A stretch of 64,000 nt of DNA from Amyloporia xantha (taxonomy: Eukaryota > Basidiomycota > Agaricomycetes > Polyporales > Adustoporiaceae): the NCBI GenBank assembly GCA_036971615.1, contig JAYKKR010000022.1, positions 62,001 through 126,000 of the forward strand, in the 5' to 3' direction. The position numbers and the translations under genes were made by a program. Shown in pieces: positions 30,912 through 42,777 of this stretch; position 1 is the stretch's first letter, and each line of letters opens with the position of its first letter. The notes beneath the pieces are model-generated. The model was not told the DNA's origin. It saw only the letters and a program-made list of their open reading frames with translations, and searched no databases.

Positions 30912-32418
30912 CGAGAGAGTATGGACGCCTTGGGTTTGGATCAGTGTATATATACACATCAATTGCGCGGTTGGAAATTCTCCCGTGCTGCGAAAACGTT
31001 AGAAGCCGTCCCTTGAACAGCCTTGAACATGGTGATCGCGGTGATGCAACAACGTTTGACAACGATCTACGGCGAAGGAGTTGTGTCAATGATGATGCTT
31101 GGAATAGCCGGACTGTTACCGGTGCAAACGACGTTGTCGCAGAGAACTAAAGCGATGCTACTCCATTTCGAACTGTGCCACGCTTGACTGGTCACGAGTA
31201 CTCTGGTCGTCAAAAAACCTCTTCCATTGAACCTTGAATCATGTCATCAGCGTAAGCCGTACCTGGAGCCGTTCATACTCGTCCGCCTGTGCCCGAGTGT
31301 CCCCCGGGTAGACGGCAGTTGAACGTAGGCCCCGAAGACGGGAGTACCACAAACCTATCGGCTATAGACTGATTTGCTATCGATGCTCCAAATAATAGTC
31401 CTAAAGAAGAGAAATTAGCAACCGCAAGTGCCCCTAGGCTATCGCCAAGTGGCTATAGCTGTACGCGCTACACTCCCGATCATGTGATGACTCATAAGCA
31501 TTTGGTAAAGCGCGTACTGACGATCGGGACGCTCAAGGGCAAGGATCCGCAGGCCCCGTAGGACTCGGGTCACCGGCATCCATCTCTACTTGTGGTCATT
31601 ATTCAAAACAAGTGAGGTAGCTAGGGGGCCGTGCCAGAATGCCGCGGCCGCAGTCCCGGTAACCTGCAAAACAATCACAGGTGACAGGTCAGCCTCGGAA
31701 GTAGCGAAGACTTGAACTTACTTGAACACAAAGGGAATGTCTTCGAAGTTCGTCCGCACGACAGATATTCATCTATCTGGTCATTCGGGTGGCCCTAGGG
31801 CGAGTAGCTACCACAGGCTCTACGATAAGCATCACCAGATCATCTCTACGCGCAGGAGCGTCACCGATCGTTGAAAATAATCTCATCATTTCCAACGTCT
31901 CGTACTCAGCGCCAGACCATATCGCTATATTCTGCGCATCAGCGAGCTGTTAGAACGTCAATACATCATAAACTCAGGAGACGTGCGTACACCACAACTT
32001 GGTGAAGAGTCGGCTGAGCTGAGCACTATTCAAATATCGGGTCTATCGCTGTGTATTCTCCAGTCATAGAATTGAACTGCCCGATTTCAAGTTGCCCGGA
32101 TGAGAAAGATGTTCGAATTGTCAAGCTACCACCAGCCACACCTGTTCTGGACGCTTATCACATGATCTTGGTCGTCGCAGGAATCCCTCTTGGTCTTATG
32201 GTTCTCCTCGTGCACATGAACTTCCACTGACACACGTCACTGGGGCTGGTAAAGAGGAATATTTGGCTATTATTTGATAGTAGCGCTTCGACGAACAATA
32301 CATGCAACTCAACCTACCCAATACACCTGGATATAGACGACTACAAACTTGAACTGAACTCTATCGTACACCACCTTCGGACTCATGTCCTACGTTATCT
32401 CCCCTCATGCTTGACTGC
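30912..32418. other. Mostly non-coding; possible exons of an unrecognised gene at 31760-32229
   Basis: On the plus strand a frame without ATG reads VATTGSTISITRSSLRAGAS and then NNLIISNVSYSAPDHIAIFC up to about 31951. A GTTAGA..TGAG intron (69 nt) could then join EHYSNIGSIAVYSPVIELNC. The last part reads CPDEKDVRIVKLPPATP and a terminal hydrophobic segment MILVVAGIPLGLMVLLV with stop at 32227-32229. That would be the C-terminus of a surface or membrane protein, but no start was found. The rest shows nothing recognisable. Confidence 0.25.
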
Positions 32419-33718
32419 TCAAGGATTTCGGACCTTGTAATCTCTGCCAACTGCGTCAGCTCCCTTGATCGCATGCAAAACGATATCCTCCGTGATAATC
32501 CTGTCCATATTCCAAATCGTCTCATTCGGTGCACACGCAAGTGCCGCGACGCGACGCAGCTCCTCGTCACTCGCTTCACCAATTCCAAGATCTGCGAGCG
32601 TTGTCGGCAAACCCACAGAGACCATCAATGAAAGGTAGCGGTCCAATTCTGCGGCCGATGCGCCGTCGAGTATAAGCTGGCATATTGTACCGAAGGCGAC
32701 TGATGGCGAAGCACGATCAGCGCAAAGGTTCTACCCAACTTAACGTGAGTTACAGACCCTTTTCTCCGTGCATCATGGTGTGCAATTTGTGGTTGTCAAT
32801 CGCCGTCATCCCGTTGTGGATCTGCAGACCCCATCAGCATGACAGGTGAGCCAAAAAAAAGACGATCAATGCACTGACAGCATGTGCGGCGGCCAGACCC
32901 CCAGACTCGAAGCCTAAACCAGACAACAGGGTGTTTGCCTCCACGACTGCCTCGAAAGCAGGTGTCACCGCCTTTGCCTTGTTAGCTTCGACAGCCTGGC
33001 GCCCATATTTGAACAAGATCTCCTCGCACTTCGCCCCGATCGCAGCAGAGACCTCCGTGGGCAGCCCTCCGCCGAAGTTTGGACTGTTTCGCGCCGAGCG
33101 TGCCTCGAGGTTCGTTGCGAGCGCATCGCCGATGCCGGCTACGAGGAAGCGTGGAGGTGCATTTACGACGACGCTCGTGTCGACGAGCACAATAGTCGGG
33201 TTCTTGGAATAGAAGCGGTAGTTTTCGAACTCGCCGTTCGGGCGGTAAAGCACGGAGAGTGCGGAGCAAGGTGCGTCGGTTGATGCGGTTGTGGGGAGCA
33301 CAGCGACTTGCAGGCCGAGATCGTCGGCGATGGCCTTTGCAGTGTCGATGGTCTTGCCACCTCCGAGCGCGACGATGAAGTCCACCGAGTTCTCCTTGCT
33401 CATGCTTGTGAGGCGCTGGATCTCGTCCTTGGAAGCCTCCCCGCCGAAGATACCCCTAGTCACTTTGAACTTGGCGGCTTCGAGGGTCGCAGTCAGGTCC
33501 TTACCGGCTATACAACATTGAACGAATGAGCAACCGGCGACTCTCCGCCGACTGTGAGATCACGCACCGATCCCATACACCAGCTCATCTGAAAGTAGAA
33601 GCGGAGCCTTGCCGAATGAAGAGAGATAGTGGGCAGCGTTGTGGATTGCCGCGGGGCCTTGGATATACTTGGAGGGTGACTGGAAAAGTCTCTCGGTGAT
33701 GGCTTTCGGGTTAGGCAT
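32419..33718 (-). CDS. Glycerol dehydrogenase-like iron/zinc-dependent alcohol dehydrogenase
   Basis: Start ATG 33718 (MPNPKAITERLFQSPSKYIQ). The first intron is 33508-33567; two further introns flank a short exon encoding IHNGMTAIDNHKLHTMMHGEK. Conserved blocks are VALGGGKTIDTAKAIAD (NAD binding), PTTASTDAPCSALSV, VAGIGDALAT (metal-ligand Asp), AHAIHNGM and MMHGEKVAFG (metal-ligand His residues). These are the ligands of the GldA branch of family III alcohol dehydrogenases, which oxidise glycerol to dihydroxyacetone with NAD. The C-terminus is helical, ends DYKVRNP and is complete. Cytosolic. The length of about 370 aa is normal for the family. Confidence 0.9.
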
Positions 33719-35538
33719 GTCGGTGTGAGCGGGTGATTTCTGGGCTGCAGCGCAAGAGGGACAAGATATATGATACGCCCTGGGTAAATGCGACGTCTAG
33801 ACGGGCCGGGTCAGCTGCAGTCACCAGGAGGAAGGACGTATTACCGATGGGGCGTAGGGGCCCCTTGAGCTCCGGCCAATGGCCGACGACGTTGAATGGT
33901 ATCTGGGCCGAGTGAGAATGCGACCTGGAGCAGTCCAGTTTCTGGAAGCCCGAACAAACGACATCGCGAGTGTTCTGAGATGTCTAAGGTCTGTTCAAAT
34001 GTATGCAGATTCTGGGCACTGTGGGCTGGACTTGCAGCTGAGCGTACAGCAGTAGTGACTAGTGAAGGCTGGACTCTCTGGCGGAAGAATGGCTGCGAAC
34101 CCGTGTCTCATAAGTACCCACCCATCGACGTCATATGTACAATTGAGTTGATCCTTCACGTCAGATTCGAGAGACGCATGGTACGCAACTGACTCGTGCA
34201 GAAAGCCCTCAGGGTCTCAGTTACTTCACGGCTTGATGGCACTGTGGCCACTTGGTATCCCTTAGTCTGTGGAGCGTGCAACCCGTCACCATCTCATGGT
34301 GGCATACATTTGGCATACATACTAACCCTGTGATGGGCCGTGCAGACGTCCTGGCTAACCTGCCGCTTCGGACGGGGTGCTACCCCACGCAACAAGATAT
34401 CCAAGCTGCAGGCAGTCAGATTGCTCACTCTGACGTCGACAGAGTGCACGCCGATATCGTCGCTCGCGGTTGGTGACTCTTCCTAGCTGCAGCTGCAGCT
34501 GACACAGCCTCCATTATATTGTCGAGTGGTTACAGAATCAATGAAAGGTGTCACTCTTCGTAGGTCCTAGAAGACAGGTGAAAGGCTGACCCGTTGGAGG
34601 TCTTCACCAGCCCTGCAGTTGCTGGTAGGTAGCGCGCCTCCACACACATCGAAGTTTGTCGCGAAACAGGAAATGACGCAGCTTGTCCATTCCAATGTTG
34701 TCACTGATGACGGCCCGCCGCGACCGGCACGCAAGTTGTTCCTTCTATTAGTTTCATTTGTAACGGTCCGCTGCGAACCATGCATGAACGTGGATGAACA
34801 CCTGTTACCACTATCATGCTACCAATCGACTAACGAAAACAGAATTCGAAGCGAGAAAACTAGTGATGCGCTCGGATGGTGTTTTTGCAGGTCTGGCAGG
34901 GTAGTTGACTTCGCAATTCGCTCTGGGAGGCGGGGTTCTCATCGCTGCAGGAGCAGTTTGATAGGGTCGCGAGGCTGTTGCATAAATTGCAGAGGAGAGG
35001 CCAAAAATTCGAGGCGGTTTCTGAATACGTGGAGACAGAGTCCAAATCGAATGCTAAGTCTTAGTTCTCAGTACAGCATCCGAAAAGTAACATCAGACCT
35101 CTCCTCGACCTGGACAAGCTGGTCGGATTGCGGTGATAGGCCGAACATGATTTCACTGGGAGATGAATGGGGGCACTGATCCCTAGTGGGGTCTTCGTTT
35201 TCATTCAAACACGAAACGAGAGGATGCATGGCTGAGAATAAAATTTCTCAGAGGATCAGAATGCAACCGCGCCACATCGGCGGGTTACTCTGATCCTGAC
35301 TCCTGAGTGGCACAATCAACCAGTGAATGGGACTCCATCTGAACCTGTCGAAAGGCCTAAGCTGATTGTTTCTCTGTAAGCCGAGTAATAGTCATCGACG
35401 TGCTTATACATACACATCGGACGACCGGATCCAAACAGATGCGTCCGTCGAGCCCTCCTAATCTGGAGCTCAGACGGTAATAGGTGCACAGGCATACCAT
35501 ACATTTCAGGGAGCCATGAACCAGTAATGAGCCTGACA
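33719..35538. other. No confident gene; one coding-like exon near 34937-35062
   Basis: On the plus strand, after a TGGGAG acceptor, a frame reads AGFSSLQEQFDRVARLLHKL, then RGQKFEAVSEYVETE, to a stop at about 35062. This looks like a coiled-coil C-terminus, but upstream exons are not resolved. The rest is short ORFs without resemblance. A TAGCTGCAGCTGCAGCTGA palindrome lies at about 34484. Confidence 0.25.
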
Positions 35539-36826
35539 TTATACGCCATGCTCATGGCCATGTCCCACGAGACCACCCACCGCAAGCGGAACGAACATTC
35601 CCCAGACGGTAAGTAATATTCGCAACTTGTCATCAACATCTTCTGCCGGACCATGCCCGGACACCGGTCGGAGGACTGTGGCGACGTACAAGAAGGTACC
35701 GCCCTGAGCGTCGGAGAACACCGGGAGCTGTCAGTGCTCTCGAGTTTGATGTTGGTTTGACAGAACGCACCGAAATGAGGAGCGCAACGCCCGGCCAGTG
35801 ACCTCCGCCGCTCGTGCCGAAGAAAGACAGGAGCGAATAAGACACAAGAGCACCGATAGGAGTAGACGCACTGAACACAGCAATGTGCCTTTTGCAATCA
35901 GGCCGCGGGAGGGATGTGGTTAGAAGTGATGTGGTTAGGGCCAGGGCCGTAGGGGCTGCATCAGGCCGCAAGTCACAAATGAGAAAAATATCAACATGAA
36001 ACATCACCAACGCGACGCGGGAGTGCCTGTATCAGCGCTCATGGACGAGCGTGCGGGAGCGAGTGGCAAACTGACCTTTGTGAATGACTAACGTGAAAAA
36101 GACGACAAGGGACAAGCTCGAAGGCAGTGCAGATGCCGGGATGGACGGATCCGAGTTGGGCTTGGAGAGGGCGGAGGAGCCCAGTGCGAGACCGTCTGCG
36201 AGTGCATGCATGACGAGACCGAGCGTCAGGGGGAGTGCACGTGCCCTACCCTCTGCATCTTGGGTTTGCGGGTGCACGTTTGCGCTCGCACGAGGATCAG
36301 TTGCCTCAATTCCCTCGGTACGCTCAAGTTCTCCCAGCTCTACATCGAACTCTACAGCTGCTGCTGTTGAAGAAGGTTGAGACACATGGGCAGTGGATGA
36401 CACATGTTGAGACGACGGTCCAACGTGCGAGTGCGGGGACAATAGCTGCTCGACAATGAGCATGAAGGAGAAACCCGTGAGTAGGGAGAGTGATATTGCG
36501 ATTGTAGGCAGCTCTGATGAGCCATAGCCAGAGGCAAGTGTTTCAACACCCCTTCTGAAACGTCATCCTCCATTCCGCAGGTAGAACTGCTGACATACAT
36601 ACTCGGGAATAATCACACCCAGTGCTGCGCCGAGCAATAGCCCGGAGCCAAAGGCAGACAACTTTGCTAGAGAGGATTCTAACCACATAGAGTGAGCTGC
36701 GCCCACGGCTTGACACAGCTTGTTGAGACACTTACTTGAAAAAGTAAACGAAAGCGGAAGAATTCCGACGCCAAAGGAGGCTACGCCAAGGAGGGCGGAC
36801 ATGAACAATACGCTAAAGAATGCCAT
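35539..36826 (-). CDS. ZIP-family zinc/iron transporter
   Basis: From ATG 36826 (MAFFSVLFMSALLGVASFGV) the exons splice through GTAAGT, GTATGT, GTCAGT and GTGCGT donors to a stop at 35539. Membrane segments: the N-terminal helix, KLSAFGSGLLLGAALGVIIPE, TIAISLSLLTGFSFMLIVEQ, LTLGLVMHALADGLALGSSA with the HALADG metal-site motif of ZIP helix IV, SLSLVVFFTLVIHKAPTALAL (H-K-A-P of helix V), then GALVSYSLLSFF, GGTFLYVATVL and GMFVPLAVGGLV. A His-containing cytosolic loop of about 75 residues separates helices III and IV. The end GHGHEHGV may bind metal. It resembles the ZIP9/Zrt3 group of organelle zinc exporters; the location is inferred. Confidence 0.85.
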
Positions 36827-37606
36827 TGTGACAGTATTTCCAATCCGACGAGGTTTGACTGGACTAGGAGCTTTCAGAGGTGCCCTCCGTTGCAGGCACC
36901 TAGTGTCGTAGATGGTACAGACAACGAGAGACGACTCGGTTGTGGTACATTTTCAAGCTAACACCGAGTCGCGCTACTCAAGCTGTGCATGTGAGGACCC
37001 GGGCGTGGGTGTCACATGAAATGCTGACTCAGCAATAATTTCCGCGAGTAAGCGCCCGACTCGTCATAAGGATGCAAGGATGGCCCGTGCAGTGCAGCGT
37101 GGAAGCGGCTACAACTCTCCTCGGTATGAAGCACAGCCTACCTTTCTACGAATATGGCAGAATCATCTCGAACAATGGTGCAAGTCGTGCATGAAGGCCG
37201 CCATGGGAATACTGGTGCCCAGGTGGCTCCAAATGAATCCGGAGATACTCTCGACAAGGGAGTGAAGCCCATCTCTAACCCTGACGAGCATTGGTGCATA
37301 GCCACAGGCCTCTGTCGACTTCAGGCTAGAGGGTTGCGCGCAAGACCCGCCCTCGGCCAGTCATGACCGCTCGCGTCTATTCTCCGAGCCGGTGATTTAT
37401 ACGTAAGTGACACCTTCGGTGGTCGGCAGAAATGATGGTTCGGCCGCTCACCCACATCTGATGACCGCGGTTACGCGGTACCTGGAGTCCTCTGGAGTTC
37501 TATAAATTGGCACTCGCTTGAGTCGACAAATTCCCCAATCCCACCGCACCTCCCAATAACCTCACCATACCCAACTTTAAAATCTACCGCCTCCATAATC
37601 CTCATC
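36827..37606. other. No gene recognised
   Basis: Promoter region of the divergent ZIP transporter and secreted-protein genes. Only chance ORFs. Confidence 0.4.
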
Positions 37607-38147
37607 ATGTTCTCTTCACTTAAGTCGCTCTTCGTCGTCGGCTGCCTTGCCGCTGCTGCCCTCGCGCAGGAAATTAACATCGCTCTGCCAACCCAGTCGG
37701 CGACCATGAGTCCGGGAAGCAATATAACCGTCCAGGTCGAGAGGGGTGTACGTTCCTCCACTGCTGTGTAGCCATGCACGTTGACTGACGCACATGCTAC
37801 ATAGGACACGCTCACTGGCTCTACTGAAGTCGGCATTGCTATTTGTTTGGCATCCTGTGGCGGAAGCTGCGCCAACTTTGACGTGTCACAGCGACTCGGT
37901 GATATCCTCTATGTTGGAGGATTTGACCCCGAGTTCGGCACCGGAGCATGGTATCCGTTCCAGAACTTTACTGTGCAGGTACCCTCGTCCTTCTCGTCCG
38001 GTGAGGCGGCGCTTTCAGTGACCCAGCTTTCCCTCGTTGGAGTAAGTGATATCTCTTCGCTTTACAATTTAGGTATTGACTGGGCTGTTGCAGGCTGGTC
38101 CCTATCCCTACACTCAGACCGTCAACACCACGGTGGTCATCTCATAA
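37607..38147 (+). CDS. Small secreted protein, 143 aa
   Basis: Exons 37607-37747, 37805-38041 and 38094-38147 with GTACGT and GTAAGT donors. MFSSLKSLFVVGCLAAAALAQ is a clear signal peptide. The mature part is beta-rich: NIALPTQSATMSPGSNITVQ, DTLTGSTEVGIAICLASCGG, YPFQNFTVQVPSSF and SVTQLSLVGAGPYPYTQTVN. Three cysteines cluster in CLASCGGSC. N-glycosylation sites are NITV, NFTV and NTTV. This is a common secreted family of Agaricomycetes whose role is unknown, perhaps in the wall or interactions. Complete. Confidence 0.8.
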
Positions 38148-39700
38148 AGCAATGCGTTCTGCAGACTCAGGGCTTTCGATGTCTCGCACTCCAAAACTAA
38201 TGCCCCTGGACTGTCTTGCGCAGACTTTTCATGAACATTTGGAACTTTGCCGCGTGCATGGACTGGTTGTTTTGGATAGTTTTCTCATGGACTTCGCTAT
38301 CTACTCGAACTGCACTTACTATACCTCGATTCACCTAATTCCTTACTAGCGTTTGTCGTGTAATTCATGGTACCTTCTAGCTTTTACGGGTAGTCTCGCG
38401 TAGACTAACGATGGTTCAACGGAAAACATGCTTTTTTGGTTTGTGACTATTGTTCTGAATGGAAGGCGACAACTGCCTTTGCGTAATGGCGAATTCAAAG
38501 CACATGTCAATGTGAAGCCGTGTGCCGTTCCAGTTTGTTTTACTACGATTCCTGGGAGCAGCTACTTACATGATAGTTACATCCATTACGGACACTAGAC
38601 GAAGGTTAACCGCATCAAGAGTGCGGGTTGTTGCCGGACCTAGACCCCAGAGTCTCATTGGTTGCTCCCACTCAAACGGCCGTTTGCGATCAATACGATG
38701 GTCACGTCATGCCATGGGCAATGCTGTTCTGATCCTGTCACTCCCTCCCCTCCGACTGGTCAAAGACAGCCTGTTTTCGCCCGGCACCTGAGCGCTGAAG
38801 ATGTTACGTACTCCCGTGCTACATAAATACCCTTTCTTCTCTGCGTTTCAAAACCGCCCGAGACCGTCGCGAAATTCTTGATTTCTCACACTACCTTCTC
38901 CGAGCGACAACGCGACCGCTCGAGGGTGTATTATAGTCACCTGTACGTCCTCAAAGGAGACTCGGCGAAGACAATATTTTCTATGCTCGAAGAGTACGGC
39001 CAGAGTTTCCAGTCATAATGTGCTCCGAGTGAATGGAAACGTCCCCTGTGACTTCTGACTGCCCTACTACTTGTGAAAGGATCCGCACAGACGTTTTAGG
39101 TTATTATCACAGAATAAAAGGTTTGGCGTCGCCGATCGTCAATTCGTGGAACAGTGCTTGCAGAGCCGCATGCAGATTTAGCAGGGTGTCTTTACTTGTG
39201 CCCAGTAATACTCGATCCGAATGTATGCGAGGTCGATTTGCATACATTGTGATCATATGTCCGGGATACGATAACCAGGTATGCTGAAGTTCGTTCGTCA
39301 TACCGCACGTGAGTGAATCGAATTTGCTACAATTGTTAGTGATGAAGAGCGGATATTAGCAATTTGCAGCAGAGGCACGGGGTCACCTAAAGATAATCTA
39401 TCCGTAGCGTAAGTCTGGTCATTCTTTGATGTCGTAATGTCAGCCGAATTCAATTTTATGACACCAAATGCTGTAGACGCCAGCTAGACTCAATGCCGCG
39501 CGTGCTGTGAATGGAAGACCAAGGCTTGTCTCAGAACCTCGATTCAGTCGATGGTGGTTGTTTATCTATATTATCTTGGTAAGTATTACCATTCATTTCT
39601 CGAAGTTACAGGGCGCGCGTTGTGGAGAAAGCCACGCTGTGCGTAGATTCTGAGAAAAATTCAGCATTGTGTCAAGAAAGAAGGATCATTTTGGGCATCT
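38148..39700. other. No gene recognised
   Basis: 3' flank of the secreted-protein gene and about 1 kb of sequence with only short OR-frame fragments; no splice-consistent coding run was found on either strand. Confidence 0.4.
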
Positions 39701-41817
39701 TCATATGTACGTATGTTGCCGCGTTGCTTCTTCTTGGTTCCGTTTTATGGAGAGTTGGACTACCTTATCCCAATCTGTACCAAGACTGACCACGGCATAT
39801 TCGCCCAGCCCAACTACAAATAGCGCCACTACTTGGCCTATGTAGGTAGCGGACCATGCGTGAACAAAGAGCAAGGTTTGAGGAAGACGTGAATCACAGA
39901 CCTATCCACAAGCCTTGCAGTCCGAGGTTTGTCCGTGGATGAAAGGCGAGAGCCATTCCCATGGGCAGCGCCAGTACATAATATGCCACAAGGTTGAACA
40001 TTGCGCCGAGACGTTGACGGCCTGACATGAATTAGCCAAATGCCAAATGAATGGCCAAATTGAGCATGCACATGGGCTGAAGGCAAGACGCAACGTGAAC
40101 TTACCCTGTCCACGGAGAACACCTCCACAAGACCCAGCAAGACCATCCCAGATCTAGGCGGACCGACGATGAGTACACATGGTGCACAGTCAGGCTTATT
40201 GCATACCTGGAAGGACGCTACAAGTGGCATGACATTGCTCACTAATGCGATGACATTTTCATCATCGCTGAAGATATGACCGAAGCTCTGCATGACAGAA
40301 CATCAGTAAGCCGGATCATCCACAACACCCATTTGCTATACGCACTTTCCTTATTGCCATCAGAACACCCATGATCATTACGCCTACCGCGATGCTCAGT
40401 AATGCTGAAGCATGGCTGGCGTGCTTCGCCGCTCGTGCAGCACCAGCGCCGATGAGGTTTCCGATACGTGTAGAAGCAGCCACACCTAGTAGACATAAGC
40501 TCATCAAAATGCTCTCATATGATACGACGTGGCGATTACCGATTCCAAAAGGTATCGTGTTGAGAACTATGTATCACGTCAATATATATTTAACCAGTCA
40601 AAAAATTTAAACAGCTCACTCTGATCAGCAGTCATAATTGCAGACTGCGCAGCAAGAGGAAGAGAGCCCAAGTGACCTGCGGCTAATGCTACGATTTCAA
40701 ATGCAGCCCTGAATGTCTGTCAGAAAACTTCACATTTGTATCGAGTTGACATACCATTCCGTGCCGACCATAAAAATACCAGGTATCGCTAAACTGAGAA
40801 ACTCCATACAACTCTTGACATTCAACACCGTGACTAGACGGAGTTCGGTCCACGTCTCATTATGTCGATGGTCAGGTGAGAAGCAAGCGAATCCTGCGAG
40901 GAGTAAGAAGCAATGCCAAAATGTAAGGGAGATCGCAGCCGGAGATCCAAGTAAGCCGAGGGGCGTGTAATGCACAAAATAGACGTTCAGCGCCAGATTG
41001 ATAGGAGCGACTGCTATAAGCACATATGTGGATGCTCGCATAATTCCTTGAAACCTTGTTCAGATTCAACATTTTGAAAAGATGTGAGATATCACCTTGA
41101 CATTGCAGGTACTTCTTGAGACTTTCGAAACCAATGTATCCCGGCGCTCCGCAGATAAGCACACGCAAGAAGCTCTGAACATCACGGCTCAATTTTTCTT
41201 CCTGTCCTAAAATGAGTAAGATAGGCTCGATGAAAGCCCAGACCAAGGCGACGGGGATAAACAAGATCCATAAGAGGACCACACAACGCTGGAACTGGAT
41301 CGAAAGAGATAAACGATTGCCGCTTGTGAAAGCCTGTGATCCTAAAGTGTCCAGGGCAGTTGTTCCGCCTAATGCGATGCACCATCCTAACACGTCGATC
41401 GGCATTAATCGCGGGAGACTTATAGAAGTTGGTACGAACCAAGAATACACACCTAACATAGCTAGCATGAAGGAGAAGGCGGTGACAGACAACTCGTGGG
41501 GACCGAGACGCCCTGTGACCAGAACTGAAACCGTCTGGATGGAATTTAGTAGTATATATGATAACGCCACTGTGGAAGTAAATGAGTTCGTGCTGAAGAA
41601 GCTAGCGAACGACTTTATGATTACCTGGGATTGAGTCTACAAATAGAGACAAGAAAAGAGGCCAGAATGTAAGGCTCGTCTTCCCTGCCACGTCTGAGAC
41701 CACGGTAATACAGGCGATCGATGGGCAAGGCGAGACTCCATCTTCATTATTGGTGTGGAGGTGGGTCAACAACGGTTGCCTCTCGTTCAATGAGTTTGCT
41801 ACAGAAGGAGAGGTCAT
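39701..41817 (-). CDS. MATE-family multidrug/metabolite efflux transporter (copy 1)
   Basis: Read from ATG 41817 ([20 protein letters not shown]) to TGA 39701-39703 with several short introns. Conserved MATE blocks: [40 protein letters not shown], a long membrane stretch ending [56 protein letters not shown], and an [15 protein letters not shown] block. The [18 protein letters not shown] block and a charged tail close it. MATE proteins expel organic cations with a proton or sodium gradient. The cytosolic N-tail holds ERQPLL, an acidic-dileucine motif that suggests vacuolar or endosomal sorting (inference). It lies in the same orientation as a closely similar paralogue about 1 kb upstream. Exon boundaries were not all checked. 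Confidence 0.85.
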
Positions 41818-42777
41818 TGCAAATACGAATACGGCCGCGGAGAGTACATTCGAGGGGGGATTTCTCTTCTGTATCTCGGACAAATGGGCTGTGTTCTCTA
41901 AAACTCGACAAGGGTCTAGGCTATGGCGGCAGTCAAACAAGTCCAGGCCATAAAACCCGCAATATGGGTGACAAATCACCGATCATGTATAAGATTTACC
42001 GGCAGTGAATGTCCGTCGTTGATGCATCATTGGGAACTATACCCCGATCAATCGTCGATTGACTTAAGCCCAGTCGCTCGTAAAAGGACTTAGATTCGAT
42101 GAGCGCAATAGTGTGCCTCTAGAGGGACAGGAATAGAATAGATATTCTCCTATGAGTACAATAATGCTACTCAGCAGAGTTACACAACATTTTCTCCTCA
42201 CCTTCGAACATGAAGACGCCTCCAGGAAGAAATAAACGCTCGCTCGCTGATCGGGCGTTTAATATCAATACTCGGAGCGCCGAAGCAGTCGCCCAAAGTA
42301 CAGAAATAGGGGATGTGAAATGAAAGCCACCTCAAATAACGTCCTTTTGGTCTCGAATGCATGTAGTTTCGTATGCCCGCACCTGGGCCACATCCCGTTA
42401 TCGGAGACATTGAGGGCGTCACTGCAAATGGACCGGTGTTTCGCGGCTAGGGTCGGAGTTCTTTGTGTTCAGGTAAGAGCAGCGTCAGAATCTCACCGTG
42501 CCACCCGAGTTCGATCACTTCGAGGTCAGTCATTCCACTAGAACGATTCGAGAGCTCCCTGTCAATTAGCTAAAGAAAGGGGGACATGAGCCATACAGAA
42601 GGTAGCTATGGTCTATCATTACAGGTGTGCGTACATCACTGATCGTTTTCTACAGGTGACATAAGTAAATAACTCATCTGCATAAGTGTTGGCATCGTGG
42701 ACATGGAGGTAATTTGCCTGATGCCAGCTGAACGTTTGCTATTGATACAGTGGGAACTCTCGCACGTATTGCGATTA
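41818..42777. other. Spacer between the two MATE genes, no gene recognised
   Basis: Promoter of MATE copy 1 and 3' flank of copy 2. Short ORFs only. Confidence 0.4.

Noticed and set aside
34619..35179. 186-aa plus-strand ORF
   Set aside because: Composition is Arg/Ser/Cys-rich without motifs; a different frame over 34937-35062 looks more coding.
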